A DNA stretch of 64,000 nt from Pseudoramibacter alactolyticus ATCC 23263 (GCF_000185505.1 NZ_GL622359.1:307782-371781); one strand, 5' to 3'. Counted from the first letter of the stretch, positions 42,698 to 52,034 are shown. Notes: generated by a model not told the origin, from the letters alone. A program made the numbers and translations.

Positions 42698-43264
42698 ATG
42701 TTAGTAGAACATACAAAAAAACACCTTGGGGATGCGTTTGTCATGCCCGAACCAGAGGATTACGGTGCACCGATTGATACCTCGGACATCAATGATTTTG
42801 TGGCGATGGTGGAAAAAGCCTTCGCACCTTTGGAAGCTTGGTATGTCGGAGAAGAAGTTGATGATCTCCAGGCGCTGATTCAAAATCAGAAGACCCAATA
42901 CGAGCAGGCCAGCGAGCCTTACCGTAAATTGATTAAAAAAGCCTATCTTTGGAATCAGGAAATGGAAGCAGCGGCGAGACGGACAAAGGTTTACGGCAAT
43001 CCGGAAAGGGATGACGCCAAGCAATCCCACGATCGCATGATCCATGGACAAATCCAGTATGCGATTTTCCGGGTGAACTACTGTACGGAGCGCATTCTGA
43101 CAGCGGCCCACAAAGCGCAGAAAAGTTTTAAAGGATTGGCTGTTAACACGCAAAAAATGACCGAATCCGGACGGGATCCCAGAGATATCGCATGGAACAA
43201 GCTGACCGAAATGGACACATCCCAACGCCGGGGGATCGGCTCGTTTAAGCAGCAGAAGAAATGA
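42698..43264 (+). CDS. hypothetical protein (highly expressed?)
   Basis: 188-aa hydrophilic helical protein without signal peptide or membrane segment. It has stretches such as DLQALIQNQKTQYEQASEPY and LIKKAYLWNQEMEAAARRTK and ends in a Lys-rich tail. AAGGGG lies 6 nt before the ATG. A perfect consensus promoter and a terminator bracket it, so it is a single-gene unit. Function not recognised. Confidence 0.75.
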   Translation: MLVEHTKKHLGDAFVMPEPEDYGAPIDTSDINDFVAMVEKAFAPLEAWYVGEEVDDLQALIQNQKTQYEQASEPYRKLIKKAYLWNQEMEAAARRTKVYGNPERDDAKQSHDRMIHGQIQYAIFRVNYCTERILTAAHKAQKSFKGLAVNTQKMTESGRDPRDIAWNKLTEMDTSQRRGIGSFKQQKK

Positions 43265-43269
43265 ATGGG

Positions 43270-43288
43270 ACCTCCTGCGGGAGGTTTT
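43270..43288 (+). terminator. terminator
   Basis: ACCTCC-TGCG-GGAGGT stem with a following TTTTA, 6 nt after the stop. Confidence 0.8.
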
Positions 43289-43329
43289 TATTTGCACATT
43301 TTTAGAATCGTGTAGGAGACATTACTTTT

Positions 43330-43866
43330 ATGAGCGTTCCACAGATGACCCATTGTATGGCCTGCGGCACAGAATTGATGCATCGTTATCTAAAAGGGGA
43401 GGGAATTGTCCCTTATTGTCCCCAATGTCACGATTTCCGCTTTCCGGTGTTTAATACGGCGGTCAGCATGATCGTACTCAACGAACATAAAGATCAGGTG
43501 CTTTTGATCAAACAATACGGACGGGATGCTTATATATTGGTGGCGGGTTACGTTTCCCGGGGCGAGGATGTTGAAGTCACGGTCAGACGTGAGGTGATGG
43601 AAGAGATGGGGCTTGAGGTTAAAGCGTTGCGCTTTAATCACAGTCATTTTTTTGAACCGACCAATACGCTGATGCTTAATTTTACGGTGGTGGTCGGCGG
43701 CGAAAAGCCCCGGCCGAATTGGGAAATTGACGATTACGATTGGTTTTCTATCGCTGAGGCCAGAAAAAATATTTTAAGTCCCAGTTTAGCCAAGGATTTT
43801 TTGGTCGGCTATTTGGATGGTGTTTATGCGTTTGCATCGACAAAGAATATGCTCAAGATCCATTAG
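43330..43866 (+). CDS. Nudix hydrolase with zinc ribbon (NudC-like)
   Basis: 178-aa Nudix pyrophosphohydrolase. The N-terminus has a four-Cys zinc ribbon (CMAC and CPQC, about residues 9-34) as in NADH pyrophosphatases. The Nudix box G-x5-E-x7-REUxEExGU is complete: GYVSRGEDVEVTVRREVMEE followed by MGL. The usual SQPWPFP motif of NudC is replaced by EPTNTLMLNF, so the substrate may be NADH, a capped RNA or another dinucleotide. It lies just upstream of the riboflavin operon but has a separate transcript. Confidence 0.88.
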   Translation: MSVPQMTHCMACGTELMHRYLKGEGIVPYCPQCHDFRFPVFNTAVSMIVLNEHKDQVLLIKQYGRDAYILVAGYVSRGEDVEVTVRREVMEEMGLEVKALRFNHSHFFEPTNTLMLNFTVVVGGEKPRPNWEIDDYDWFSIAEARKNILSPSLAKDFLVGYLDGVYAFASTKNMLKIH

Positions 43867-43904
43867 GTTTTCTTGCGGGCGTTAAAATAATTCAACTGAA
43901 ACTA

Positions 43905-43933
43905 TTGACACGGTATGGCCTTTGCGTTATGCT
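43905..43933 (+). promoter_or_regulatory. riboflavin operon promoter
   Basis: Consensus TTGACA (43905-43910), 17 bp, TATGCT (43928-43933). An 18-bp palindrome TTGTTATT-GT-AATAACAA (43933-43950) starts at the end of the -10, followed by a TGCCC-GAAA-GGGCA hairpin (43954-43967). Confidence 0.7.
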
Positions 43934-43973
43934 TGTTATTGTAATAACAATGATGCCCGAAAGGGCAGATCAT

Positions 43974-44082
43974 ATCTTCAGGGTGGGGTGCAATTCCCAA
44001 TCGGCGGTTAAAGTCCGCGAGCCGAAAGGCATGAACCGGTGTGATTCCGGTACCGACGGTTATAGTCCGGATGGAAGAAGAT
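43974..44082 (+). promoter_or_regulatory. FMN riboswitch (RFN element)
   Basis: Highly conserved RFN sequence: ATCTTCAGGGTGGGGTGCAA at the 5' end, AATTCCCAATCGGCGGT, AGTCCGCGAGCC, ACCGGTGTGATTCCGGTACC, and TATAGTCCGGATGGAAGAAG at the 3' end closing helix P1. It binds FMN and, with the hairpin at 44104-44133, should terminate ribDEBAH transcription when FMN is abundant. Confidence 0.97.
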
Positions 44083-44103
44083 GATTATTTTTTAATTCAA
44101 ACG

Positions 44104-44133
44104 AAACACCCTGTTAGGATGCAGGGTGTTTTT
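44104..44133 (+). terminator. riboswitch expression-platform terminator
   Basis: AAACACCCTG / CAGGGTGTTT stem with an 8-nt loop and a T-run, about 20 nt after the FMN aptamer and before ribD. Confidence 0.88.
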
Positions 44134-44199
44134 CTTTGCAAAAAATCCTGTATCGGAAGACTGCGGCATTGACGGATTTGAGAAAGGAGCGACAATGCA

Positions 44200-45333
44200 T
44201 TGACATCAGTGAAGTGGAAAGGCACAAAAGCGGAAAAAGCACAAGCCGAAGCGTTTATGCGCCGCGCGCTGGCTTTGGCCAGGCAGGGCATGGGGCACAC
44301 GTCGCCGAACCCGATGGTGGGGTGTGTGGTGGTTCAAAACGGCGTGGTCGTTGCAGAGGGATATCATGAGCGTGTCGGTGGCTATCATGCTGAGCGCAAT
44401 GCCCTGACGCACTGCGAAAAAGATTTATCAGATGCCGATCTTTATGTGACGCTGGAGCCCTGCTGCCATTATGGCAAGACCCCGCCTTGCACAGAAATCA
44501 TCATTGAGCGAGGCATCGGCCGGGTGTTTGTCGGCTCGCTGGATGTGAATCCCAAAGTGGCCGGCAGGGGTGTGAAAATTTTGGAAGCCGCCGGCATCGA
44601 GGTGGTCACCGGGATTCTTGAAACAAAATGCCGAAAACTCAACGAGGTTTTTTATCATTATATGACGATGCGGACGCCTTTTGTGGTCAGTAAATACGCA
44701 ATGACCCTCGACGGCAAAATCGCCTGCGCCTCTGGGGATGCGAAGTGGGTCAGCGGCGAAGCTTCCCGCGCTCAGGTCCAGCGCATGCGCAAACAATATT
44801 CGGGCATCATGGTGGGGATCGGCACGGTGATGGCCGACGATCCTATGCTCAATTGCCGGATTGAAGCCGGCGTCGATCCGGTGCGCATCGTCTGCGATTC
44901 AAATCTGCACATACCGCTTGCCAGCCGCATCGTGCAGACGGCCGGCGATATCCCGGTGATTGTGGCTTGCACAGAAACAGCGGCGGCATCGGCAAAAGCG
45001 ACGGCGCTGCAGGCGGCCGGCGTGACGGTTTTGCCGGCCGGCGATGGCACTCGCGTGGATTTGAATATACTGATGCGCCTTTTGGGCCGACGGGAAATCG
45101 ACAGCGTGCTGCTTGAGGGAGGAGCGACCCTCAACGCGGCAGCTTTTGAGGCCGGCGTGGTGAATAAAGTCGTGGCGTTTATCGCGCCGAAACTGGTCGG
45201 CGGCGCGGCAGCGCCCCCGCCGGTGGGGGGCGCCGGCATCCCGTGCATGGCGGATGCCATCGTTTTGACATCGGTGGAGACCGGCCGTTGCGGTGACGAT
45301 CTTTGGGTATCGGGCTATCCGGACGGCCATTAG
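44200..45333 (+). CDS. ribD: riboflavin deaminase/reductase
   Basis: Bifunctional RibD (377 aa), deaminating and then reducing the pyrimidine intermediate from GTP. The N-terminal deaminase has HAERNAL and the zinc Cys motif PCCHYGKTPPC; the C-terminal reductase has MTLDGKIA and LLEGGATLNAAAF. The start is unusual: AAAGGAG (44183-44189) is ideally spaced to an ATG that opens a two-codon frame (ATG CAT TGA), while the ribD frame begins with TTG at 44200, overlapping that stop (TTGA). A GTG at 44209 is another option. Controlled by the FMN riboswitch. Confidence 0.94.
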   Translation: MTSVKWKGTKAEKAQAEAFMRRALALARQGMGHTSPNPMVGCVVVQNGVVVAEGYHERVGGYHAERNALTHCEKDLSDADLYVTLEPCCHYGKTPPCTEIIIERGIGRVFVGSLDVNPKVAGRGVKILEAAGIEVVTGILETKCRKLNEVFYHYMTMRTPFVVSKYAMTLDGKIACASGDAKWVSGEASRAQVQRMRKQYSGIMVGIGTVMADDPMLNCRIEAGVDPVRIVCDSNLHIPLASRIVQTAGDIPVIVACTETAAASAKATALQAAGVTVLPAGDGTRVDLNILMRLLGRREIDSVLLEGGATLNAAAFEAGVVNKVVAFIAPKLVGGAAAPPPVGGAGIPCMADAIVLTSVETGRCGDDLWVSGYPDGH

Positions 45334-45357
45334 CATGTGTAGAAAAGGGGCAAAGTG

Positions 45358-46002
45358 ATGTTTACCGGACTTGTGGAAGAAGTGGGCAGGATCAGCCGGA
45401 TTCAGCCGGGAGCGAAATCCTGTATTTTAACCGTCGATTGCCAGACGGTGCTGGAAGACACGGCAGTGGGCGACAGCATTATGACGAGCGGCGTCTGCCT
45501 GACGGTGACGCGGATGGATGGCCATTCGTTCACCGCGGATGTGATGTCGGAGACGCTGAACCGCAGCGCGCTGAAAAGCCTGAAGATTGGTTCTGCGGTG
45601 AATTTGGAGCGGGCAATGCCGGCGGACGGACGCTTTGGCGGGCATATGGTGGCCGGTCATATCGACGATACCGGTATGATCACAGCGATCAGGCAGGACG
45701 ATAACGCGGTGTGGTACACTGTGGCGGCACCGCCTGCGGTGCTGCGCTATATCATTGCGAAGGGCTCCATCGCCATGGACGGTATCAGCCTGACCGTGGC
45801 GCAGGTCGACGATAAAGGCTTCGCGGTTTCCGTGATTCCCCATACCCGGGAAGTAACGGCGCTCGCCGATAAAAAGACAGGCGATGCGGTGAACCTGGAA
45901 TGCGACATGGTGGGTAAATACATCGAAAAACTCATGATGCCGGAAGCGGCGCCGGAGGTCCAGAGTATTACCAAGGCATTTTTAATGAAAAACGGATTTT
46001 AA
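45358..46002 (+). CDS. ribE: riboflavin synthase alpha subunit
   Basis: 214-aa trimeric riboflavin synthase, dismutating two lumazines to riboflavin. It has two tandem lumazine-binding repeats, each beginning MFTGLVEEVG-like and GHMVAGHIDDTG-like; the N-terminal MFTGLVE signature and the second-repeat GISLTVAQVDD are present. AAAAGGGG lies 7 nt before ATG 45358. Second gene of the rib operon. Confidence 0.96.
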   Translation: MFTGLVEEVGRISRIQPGAKSCILTVDCQTVLEDTAVGDSIMTSGVCLTVTRMDGHSFTADVMSETLNRSALKSLKIGSAVNLERAMPADGRFGGHMVAGHIDDTGMITAIRQDDNAVWYTVAAPPAVLRYIIAKGSIAMDGISLTVAQVDDKGFAVSVIPHTREVTALADKKTGDAVNLECDMVGKYIEKLMMPEAAPEVQSITKAFLMKNGF

Positions 46003-46026
46003 AACAAATTTAGAAAGGACAGCAAA

Positions 46027-47286
46027 ATGGCGAAGACGATTGGAACCATTGAACAGGCGTTGGAAGATTTGAGACAGGGGAAAATCATCCTCTGTATTGA
46101 CGACCCGGATCGGGAAAACGAGGGCGATATGATCTGCGCCGCGGAATTTGCGACCAAAGAAAATGTGAACCGAATGGCCAGTGATGCCAAAGGGCTCATC
46201 TGCATGCCCATGAGTGCCCAATGGTGCCGCAAGTTGGATCTGCCCCAGATGGTGGACGAAAATACCGATAATCACAGTACGGCGTTTACCATTTCTATCG
46301 ATCATGTGGACACGACGACGGGGATTTCCGCGGCGGAGCGTTCCTTCACGGCGCTTGAAACCGTGGCGGACGACGTTAAGCCCGAAAATTTCAGACGGCC
46401 GGGGCATATGTTCCCCCTGCAGGCCCGCAAGGGCGGGGTGCTGGCCCGCAGCGGCCATACCGAAGCGACCGTGGATCTGATGAAGCTGGCCGGACTCAAG
46501 CCGGTGGGGCTGTGCTGCGAGATCATGCGGGATGACGGCGAGATGATGCGCACCCAGGAGCTGCTCGATTTTGCGGAGGCGCGGGATCTCACGGTGATCA
46601 CCATTGCCGATCTGATTAAATACCGGGTGAAAAACGACAGCATTGTCCGCCGGGAAGCGGAAGCCAAACTGCCCACAAAATATGGCAAGTTTAAAATCAT
46701 GGGCTACCGCAATCTCATTAACGGCGATCATCACGTGGCATTAGTGATGGGGGATGTGGCCGACGGCGAACCGGTGCTGTGCCGGGTACATTCCGAATGC
46801 CTGACCGGTGACGTATTCGGCTCGTTTCGCTGCGATTGCGGCGATCAGCTGCATCAGGCCATGCGCCAGATCGCGGCCGAAGGCCGGGGCATTTTGCTCT
46901 ATCTGCGCCAGGAAGGCCGGGGCATCGGGCTGATCAATAAAATCAAGGCCTATGATCTGCAGGAACAAGGTTACGATACGGTGGAAGCCAATGTGATGCT
47001 GGGCTTCCCGCCGGATATGCGGGATTACGGCGTCGGTGCACAGATTCTTCGAGATATCGGAGCGAGACGGCTGCGTCTGCTCACCAACAATCCAACGAAA
47101 ATCACCGGTCTTTCGGGCTATGGCATCACGATCGAGGAGCGGGTACCGATTCAGATCGACGCTCAGCAATACGATTACGATTATTTGATGACCAAACAGG
47201 AAAAGATGGACCATATGACGCATTATGGTTGCAGTCACGATCATCATGTGCACGAATTTAGCGCGGAACAGAAAACGGAAAAGTAA
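46027..47286 (+). CDS. ribBA: DHBP synthase / GTP cyclohydrolase II
   Basis: 419-aa fusion providing both riboflavin precursors. Residues 1-200 are dihydroxybutanone-phosphate synthase ([32 protein letters not shown]). From about 205 is GTP cyclohydrolase II, whose zinc Cys lie in [15 protein letters not shown], with RQEGRGIGL following. The C-terminus ends in a short His-rich extension ([16 protein letters not shown]), not usual in the family, which may bind metal. AGAAAGGA precedes the ATG. Confidence 0.96.
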   Translation: MAKTIGTIEQALEDLRQGKIILCIDDPDRENEGDMICAAEFATKENVNRMASDAKGLICMPMSAQWCRKLDLPQMVDENTDNHSTAFTISIDHVDTTTGISAAERSFTALETVADDVKPENFRRPGHMFPLQARKGGVLARSGHTEATVDLMKLAGLKPVGLCCEIMRDDGEMMRTQELLDFAEARDLTVITIADLIKYRVKNDSIVRREAEAKLPTKYGKFKIMGYRNLINGDHHVALVMGDVADGEPVLCRVHSECLTGDVFGSFRCDCGDQLHQAMRQIAAEGRGILLYLRQEGRGIGLINKIKAYDLQEQGYDTVEANVMLGFPPDMRDYGVGAQILRDIGARRLRLLTNNPTKITGLSGYGITIEERVPIQIDAQQYDYDYLMTKQEKMDHMTHYGCSHDHHVHEFSAEQKTEK

Positions 47287-47321
47287 AATTCAAATCAATT
47301 ATAAAGATAAAGGAGCGAATC

Positions 47322-47786
47322 ATGAGAAAATTAGAAGGAAAAGTTGTTGCAAAGCAAGTTAAGATTGGCATTGTCGCTGCGCGGTTTAACGAATTTATCG
47401 TTTCGAAGCTCGTCAGCGGGGCGCAGGACGCGCTGATTCGTCACGGGGTGAACGACGACGACATTGACATTGCTTGGGTGCCCGGCGCGTTTGAAATTCC
47501 GCTGATCGCGCAGAAAATGGCCGAAACGGAAAAATACGATGCAGTGATCTGCCTGGGAGCGGTGATTCGCGGCGCAACCAGCCATTATGACTATGTGTGC
47601 AACGAAGCGAGCAAGGGCATTGCCCAGGTGGGACTTAAGGCCGGGATTCCGGTGCTCTTTGGCGTGATCACCACGGAAAACATCGAACAGGCTATCGAAC
47701 GCGCGGGCACCAAGGCCGGCAACAAGGGCTACGACGTGGCCTGCTCGGCGATTGAAATGATCAATTTGATCGAAACCATCGGCTAA
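47322..47786 (+). CDS. ribH: lumazine synthase
   Basis: 154-aa 6,7-dimethyl-8-ribityllumazine synthase, forming icosahedral or pentameric shells. [27 protein letters not shown] and [20 protein letters not shown] are the substrate and catalytic motifs, with the conserved His in SHYDYV. AAAGGAG lies 6 nt before the ATG. Last gene of the rib operon; its stop overlaps that of the convergent HAD gene by 4 nt, so no terminator lies between them. Confidence 0.97.
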   Translation: MRKLEGKVVAKQVKIGIVAARFNEFIVSKLVSGAQDALIRHGVNDDDIDIAWVPGAFEIPLIAQKMAETEKYDAVICLGAVIRGATSHYDYVCNEASKGIAQVGLKAGIPVLFGVITTENIEQAIERAGTKAGNKGYDVACSAIEMINLIETIG

Positions 47787-48439
47787 TCAAAAAGGGCGAT
47801 CACTTCGTCCGCTCTGTTTAAAAGCGTCAGTGCCCGGCAGGCAACGGCGGGTTCCGGGATTTTGAGATCCGGGATACCCACCACGGGAATGCCTGCCCGA
47901 GCGGCGGCAAGAATGCCGTTTTCCGAATCTTCCAGCACCATGGCGGCTTCGGGGCTGACGTTTTTTCGCGTGCAGCAGGCCAGAAAAATTTCCGGATCCG
48001 GTTTAGCGCGGTTGATTTGATTGCCGGCCACCACAAAATCAAAATAGGGCAGCAGTCCGCTTTGCTCGAGATAAAACAAGGCATGCTCCCGGGGGGTAGC
48101 CGTCGCGACGCAGCAGGGGACGTGATGATTTTGCAGCCAGCGGAGGAGTTCTGGGATGCCGGGTTTCACCGGCGGACCGTCCTGGGCGACGGCCTTGGCG
48201 ACGCGTTCCCGGGTTTCGGCGCTGATGCGGTCGGCTGGATAATCGGGGCCGTAAATCCGATGCAGTCTTCGGTTGAGGGCGCTGCCGGAAGTGCCGAGGG
48301 TGCTGACGTAATCAGATTTTTTTTGCGTGTAGCCATAGCGCGCCATTACGATGGCTTTTTGGGCCATAAACAGCCGTTCGGTATCGAAAATCAGCCCATC
48401 CATATCGAAGATCATGAGCTGAGGCAGGGGGTAAGTCAT
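47783..48439 (-). CDS. HAD-family phosphatase
   Basis: 218-aa HAD hydrolase of the beta-phosphoglucomutase-like group. The nucleophile motif [11 protein letters not shown], motif II (CVATATP, with Thr for the usual Ser), the Lys of [14 protein letters not shown] and the acidic motif [12 protein letters not shown] are all present, with a helical cap between residues 15 and 80. The substrate is a sugar phosphate or a nucleotide; its position opposite ribH hints at the missing riboflavin-pathway phosphatase, but this is only suggestive. AAGGAG precedes the ATG. Confidence 0.85.
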   Translation of the reverse strand: MTYPLPQLMIFDMDGLIFDTERLFMAQKAIVMARYGYTQKKSDYVSTLGTSGSALNRRLHRIYGPDYPADRISAETRERVAKAVAQDGPPVKPGIPELLRWLQNHHVPCCVATATPREHALFYLEQSGLLPYFDFVVAGNQINRAKPDPEIFLACCTRKNVSPEAAMVLEDSENGILAAARAGIPVVGIPDLKIPEPAVACRALTLLNRADEVIALFD

Positions 48440-48471
48440 GCGGGGCTCCTTATTTTTAGAGATGCGGCGGT

Positions 48472-48498
48472 AAAAAATCCTGCCGAATCAACAGGATT
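48472..48498 (-). terminator. purC terminator
   Basis: AATCCTG / CAGGATT stem with a 9-nt loop and, on the minus strand, TTTTTTA directly after it, 40 nt past the purC stop. Confidence 0.75.
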
Positions 48499-48534
48499 GT
48501 GATTTTGAAGCTGCGAATAGTCGGCCGATAGCAG

Positions 48535-49407
48535 TCAGACAATGTCCCGATCGGTCAGCAGCTTATAGGCTTCTTTGTATTTGGCGATGGTTTTATTGAT
48601 GACATCCTGCGGCAGGCTGTAGTCGCTGTCCGGGTTGGCCTTGAGCCAGTCGCGGACGAATTGCTTGTCGAAGGAGGGCTGGGGTTTGCCGGACTCATAG
48701 CCTTCGAGGGGCCAGAAACGGCTGCTGTCCGGCGTGAGCATTTCGTCGCCGATGATGAGGTTGCCTGTTTCGTCGATACCGAATTCAAATTTGGTATCGG
48801 CAATGATGATGCCGTGGCTCAGGGCGTAATCGGCGCATTTTTGGTAGAGCGCCAGAGTATTGTCGCGCAGCGCTTCGGCATAGGCCCTGCCCTTGCCGGG
48901 AAAGTGTTTTTCCAGCACGTCGATGCTCTGTTCGAAAGAGATGTTTTCGTCGTGATTGCCCAGATCCGCTTTGGTGCTCGGTGTGTAAATGGGTTCCGAC
49001 AGTTTGTCGCATTCCCTGAGACCTCCCGGAAGTTTGATGCCGCAGACCGTGCCGTCCTTCTGGTAGCTGTTCCAGCCGCTGCCGGTGATGTAACCGCGGA
49101 CAATGCATTCGATGGGGAGCATGGTCAGCTTTTTGCAGAGCATGCTGTTGCCGTCAAAATTTTCGTTTTGGAAAAATGCAGGCATATCCGCCACATCGAC
49201 GGAGATCATGTGATTGGGCAGCACGTCTTTGGTATAGTCAAACCAGAATTTGGACATCTGAGTTAAGACCGTTCCTTTTTTGACGATTTTGTTTTTTAAG
49301 ATGACGTCAAAGGCGGAGATACGATCGGTTGCGACCATGACGAGGCTGTCGCCAATATCATAAATTTCCCGCACCTTGCCTTTTTTAACCGGCTGGTATT
49401 CCTTCAT
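48535..49407 (-). CDS. purC: SAICAR synthetase
   Basis: 290-aa purine-biosynthesis enzyme joining aspartate to CAIR with ATP. Motifs: GKVREIYDIGDSLVMVATDRISAFDV at the N-terminus (phosphate-loop Lys-Val-Arg), ECIVRGYITGSGWNSYQ and IIADTKFEFGIDE with GDEMLTPDSSRFW. The start is the ATG 6 nt after AGGAGGG, 30 nt inside the open frame. It stands alone, outside a pur operon, and no purine riboswitch precedes it. Confidence 0.96.
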   Translation of the reverse strand: MKEYQPVKKGKVREIYDIGDSLVMVATDRISAFDVILKNKIVKKGTVLTQMSKFWFDYTKDVLPNHMISVDVADMPAFFQNENFDGNSMLCKKLTMLPIECIVRGYITGSGWNSYQKDGTVCGIKLPGGLRECDKLSEPIYTPSTKADLGNHDENISFEQSIDVLEKHFPGKGRAYAEALRDNTLALYQKCADYALSHGIIIADTKFEFGIDETGNLIIGDEMLTPDSSRFWPLEGYESGKPQPSFDKQFVRDWLKANPDSDYSLPQDVINKTIAKYKEAYKLLTDRDIV

Positions 49408-49448
49408 GATTCCCTCCTGAAAATTAAAATGTCCCATAAGATTTTTTT

Positions 49449-49457
49449 ATTATACCA
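49449..49457 (-). promoter_or_regulatory. purC promoter
   Basis: Minus strand TGGTATAAT, an extended -10, about 42 bp before the start; no clear -35. The leader is too short for a riboswitch. Confidence 0.45.
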
Positions 49458-49562
49458 GAAAAAAATCGGCTGCACTATGAAAAGACGAATGAATTTTTTA
49501 AAACACACGAAGAGCCGTCAAACGGGTAAAAATAAAGGAGCGCCGGCAAAGTGCGCATCAAA

Positions 49563-49587
49563 AAAAGCACGCGGGAGGCGTGCTTTT
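49563..49587 (-). terminator. thrC-thrB terminator
   Basis: AAAAGCACGC / GCGTGCTTTT stem, 5-nt loop, with TTTTTTT on the minus strand, 16 nt after the thrB stop. Confidence 0.85.
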
Positions 49588-49602
49588 AAAAACGGTGAAA
49601 AT

Positions 49603-50526
49603 TTATTTGAAGATTACGGTGGTGCCGTTGTTGTCTGGATCGAGATCGTAAAGCTGCCAGTGGGGTTCCCGCCGCGCGAGGAAGCGGCGCATGTGCTCCG
49701 AGAAGGCGGACAGATTGCTTTTGGGCGTGATGGCGAGCAGCGTCGGACCAGCGCCGCTGATGCATACGCCGAGAGCGCCGTAGCTTTTGGCGGCCTGGCA
49801 CACCGCGTCGTAGGAGCGGATCAGGTGCTTTCGGTAGGGCTGGTGCAATTTGTCCGCCATGCTGTGTTTGAGCACATCCGGCCGCCCTTCGGTCAGGGCG
49901 AGGTAGGTCATCGTTGCGTGGGCTACGTTAAAGACGCCGTCGGTGCGGTCGATCTGATCCGGCAGCGCCGCGCGGGCTTCTTTGGTGGGAAGCTCAAAAT
50001 CAGGAATGATCAGATGGAAGGCAAAACAGTCAGCCACCGATTTTTTGATGTAGTCATTGTGGCCGTTTTCTCCGATGGCGCATACCAGCCCGCCGAAAAA
50101 AGCCGGAGCGATGTTGTCCGGATGGCCTTCCATGGCGACGGCCATGTCGAAGAGTTCCGCTTCATTCAAAGGGCTGCCGCAGAGGGCATTGGCGCCGACG
50201 AGTCCGCCGACGATGCAGGTCGCGGAGGAACCGAGTCCTCGGCTGACCGGCACATCGGTTTTTGTGTACAGATAGAGGCCGCGGGGAGAATAATGCACCT
50301 GTTTAAAAACCTTCTGCATGGCTTTATACACCAGGTTGGATTTGCCCTGGTATTTGCGGGGAACGCCGCGGATGGTGAGCTTGCCGTCGTTTTTTGCCTG
50401 AAAAGTGAAGGTGTTGTAGAGATTAAAGGCCATGCCGAAGGCGTCAAATCCGGGGCCGATGTTCGCCGAGGTGCCTGGCACGCGGACCATCACCGACCGT
50501 TCTTCTGATGGAATGTTTTTATTCAT
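49603..50526 (-). CDS. thrB: homoserine kinase
   Basis: 307-aa GHMP-superfamily kinase phosphorylating homoserine. The GHMP ATP motif is PVSRGLGSSATCIVGG; VRVPGTSANIGPGFDAFG and GVCISGAGPTLLAI are motifs 1 and 3. GGAGA lies 8 nt before the ATG, which overlaps the thrC stop (ATGA). With hom and thrC it completes aspartate semialdehyde to threonine. Confidence 0.96.
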   Translation of the reverse strand: MNKNIPSEERSVMVRVPGTSANIGPGFDAFGMAFNLYNTFTFQAKNDGKLTIRGVPRKYQGKSNLVYKAMQKVFKQVHYSPRGLYLYTKTDVPVSRGLGSSATCIVGGLVGANALCGSPLNEAELFDMAVAMEGHPDNIAPAFFGGLVCAIGENGHNDYIKKSVADCFAFHLIIPDFELPTKEARAALPDQIDRTDGVFNVAHATMTYLALTEGRPDVLKHSMADKLHQPYRKHLIRSYDAVCQAAKSYGALGVCISGAGPTLLAITPKSNLSAFSEHMRRFLARREPHWQLYDLDPDNNGTTVIFK

Positions 50527-52034
50527 TGTGCGTTCTCCGAAAGGCGGCTCAAAAAGGCGGAGAGGGCATCGGACATATCGGATTTGGTGCAGACGTGATC
50601 GTGCTGATTGGGGCGACTTTCCAGACCGGCCAGCGGCGCGGGAATGGGCACTCCCGTTTGATCAGCCAGCGCATCCAACACGGCGAAGTCGTTCATATCC
50701 GCCGGAATGCGGCCAAAGATGCTTTCGTACACGTGGTGGGCAAATTTATAGGGGCTGGCGGTGGAAAGCACCACGGCGGGGGTGGTGTCGCCGGTGGTCA
50801 AGCGGTAATTATCATAAACCCGGCTGGCCACGGCGGTGTGGGGGTCCATCAAGTAACCGTGGTCCCTGAACATGGCTTTGATGGCCGATGCGGTGGCCTT
50901 TTCGTCGGCACAGCCGCCCCAGAAGCGGGCGTCAATTTTGTCGCGTATGGCCTGGGGGATGGTGTAGATGCCGTTCATACTCAATGCCTGCATCTGGCCG
51001 GCCACAAAATCGGTGTCGTCGGAAAGATCGTAGAGCAGACGCTCGAGATTGCTCGAAATTAAAATATCCATCGACGGCGACATGGTTTTATAAAAGGGGC
51101 GGTTGCGGTTGTAGTCGCCGGTCTTAAAAAAGTCCGTCAGCACGCGGTTGGCGTTGGAGGCACAGATCAAACGCCCGACGGGCAGTCCGATAAGCGATGC
51201 GTAATAACCGGCCAGAATATCGCCGAAGTTGCCGGTGGGCACAACAAAGTTGACAGCATCGCCCAAAGCGATGGCGCCGCGTTTAATCAATTCGCCGTAG
51301 CTATAGAAATAATAGATCACCTGGGGCAGCAGCCGGCCGATGTTGATGGAATTGGCTGAAGTCAGTTGAAACCCTTTGGCTTGAAGATCCCGGTTAAAAG
51401 CCGTATCCGAAAAAATGCGCTTCACACCATTTTGCGTGTCGTCAAAATTGCCGTCGACGCCAACCACACAGGTGTTTTGGCCCGTTTGGGTGAGCATTTG
51501 CTTTTCCTGAATCGTCGAGACGCCGTCTTTGGGGTAATAAACGATGATATCGATGTCCGGAACATCAGCGAAGCCTGAAAGGGCAGCCTTGCCGGTATCA
51601 CCAGAAGTTGCCGTGAGGATCACCACTTCGCGGTTGATATTTTGGATACGCATGGCTGTTGTCATGAAGTGGGGCAGAATGGTTAATGCCATATCTTTAA
51701 AGGCACAGGTGGGCCCGTGATAAAGTTCGAGAAAATAGCGATCGGCAGCCCGATGGACGGCCACGGGTGCATTCCCTTCAAAAAGACCGGTTTCATAGGC
51801 TTGGGTCACACAGTGGCGGATTTGGTCCTCAGAAAAATCATCGAGAAAAAGATTGAAAATCTCACAGGCCAAATCACTGTAGTTCATGTCGGTGATCGCT
51901 GAAAGATCGATTGATTTTTCATGAATAAAAGACGGAACAAAAAGGCCGCCATCTGCGGCAAGGCCTGAGATAATTGCCTGAGATGCAGAAATATTTTGTT
52001 GTCCGCCGCGGGTGCTGATGTACTTTTGATTCAT
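50523..52034 (-). CDS. thrC: threonine synthase
   Basis: 503-aa PLP enzyme of the longer (E. coli-type) threonine synthases, converting O-phosphohomoserine to threonine. STRGGQQNISASQAI opens the N-terminal domain; the PLP Lys is in TCAFKDMALTIL, and LTATSGDTGKAALSG binds phosphate. GGAGG lies 6 nt before the ATG. First gene of the leftward thrC-thrB unit. Confidence 0.96.
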   Translation of the reverse strand: MNQKYISTRGGQQNISASQAIISGLAADGGLFVPSFIHEKSIDLSAITDMNYSDLACEIFNLFLDDFSEDQIRHCVTQAYETGLFEGNAPVAVHRAADRYFLELYHGPTCAFKDMALTILPHFMTTAMRIQNINREVVILTATSGDTGKAALSGFADVPDIDIIVYYPKDGVSTIQEKQMLTQTGQNTCVVGVDGNFDDTQNGVKRIFSDTAFNRDLQAKGFQLTSANSINIGRLLPQVIYYFYSYGELIKRGAIALGDAVNFVVPTGNFGDILAGYYASLIGLPVGRLICASNANRVLTDFFKTGDYNRNRPFYKTMSPSMDILISSNLERLLYDLSDDTDFVAGQMQALSMNGIYTIPQAIRDKIDARFWGGCADEKATASAIKAMFRDHGYLMDPHTAVASRVYDNYRLTTGDTTPAVVLSTASPYKFAHHVYESIFGRIPADMNDFAVLDALADQTGVPIPAPLAGLESRPNQHDHVCTKSDMSDALSAFLSRLSENAQ

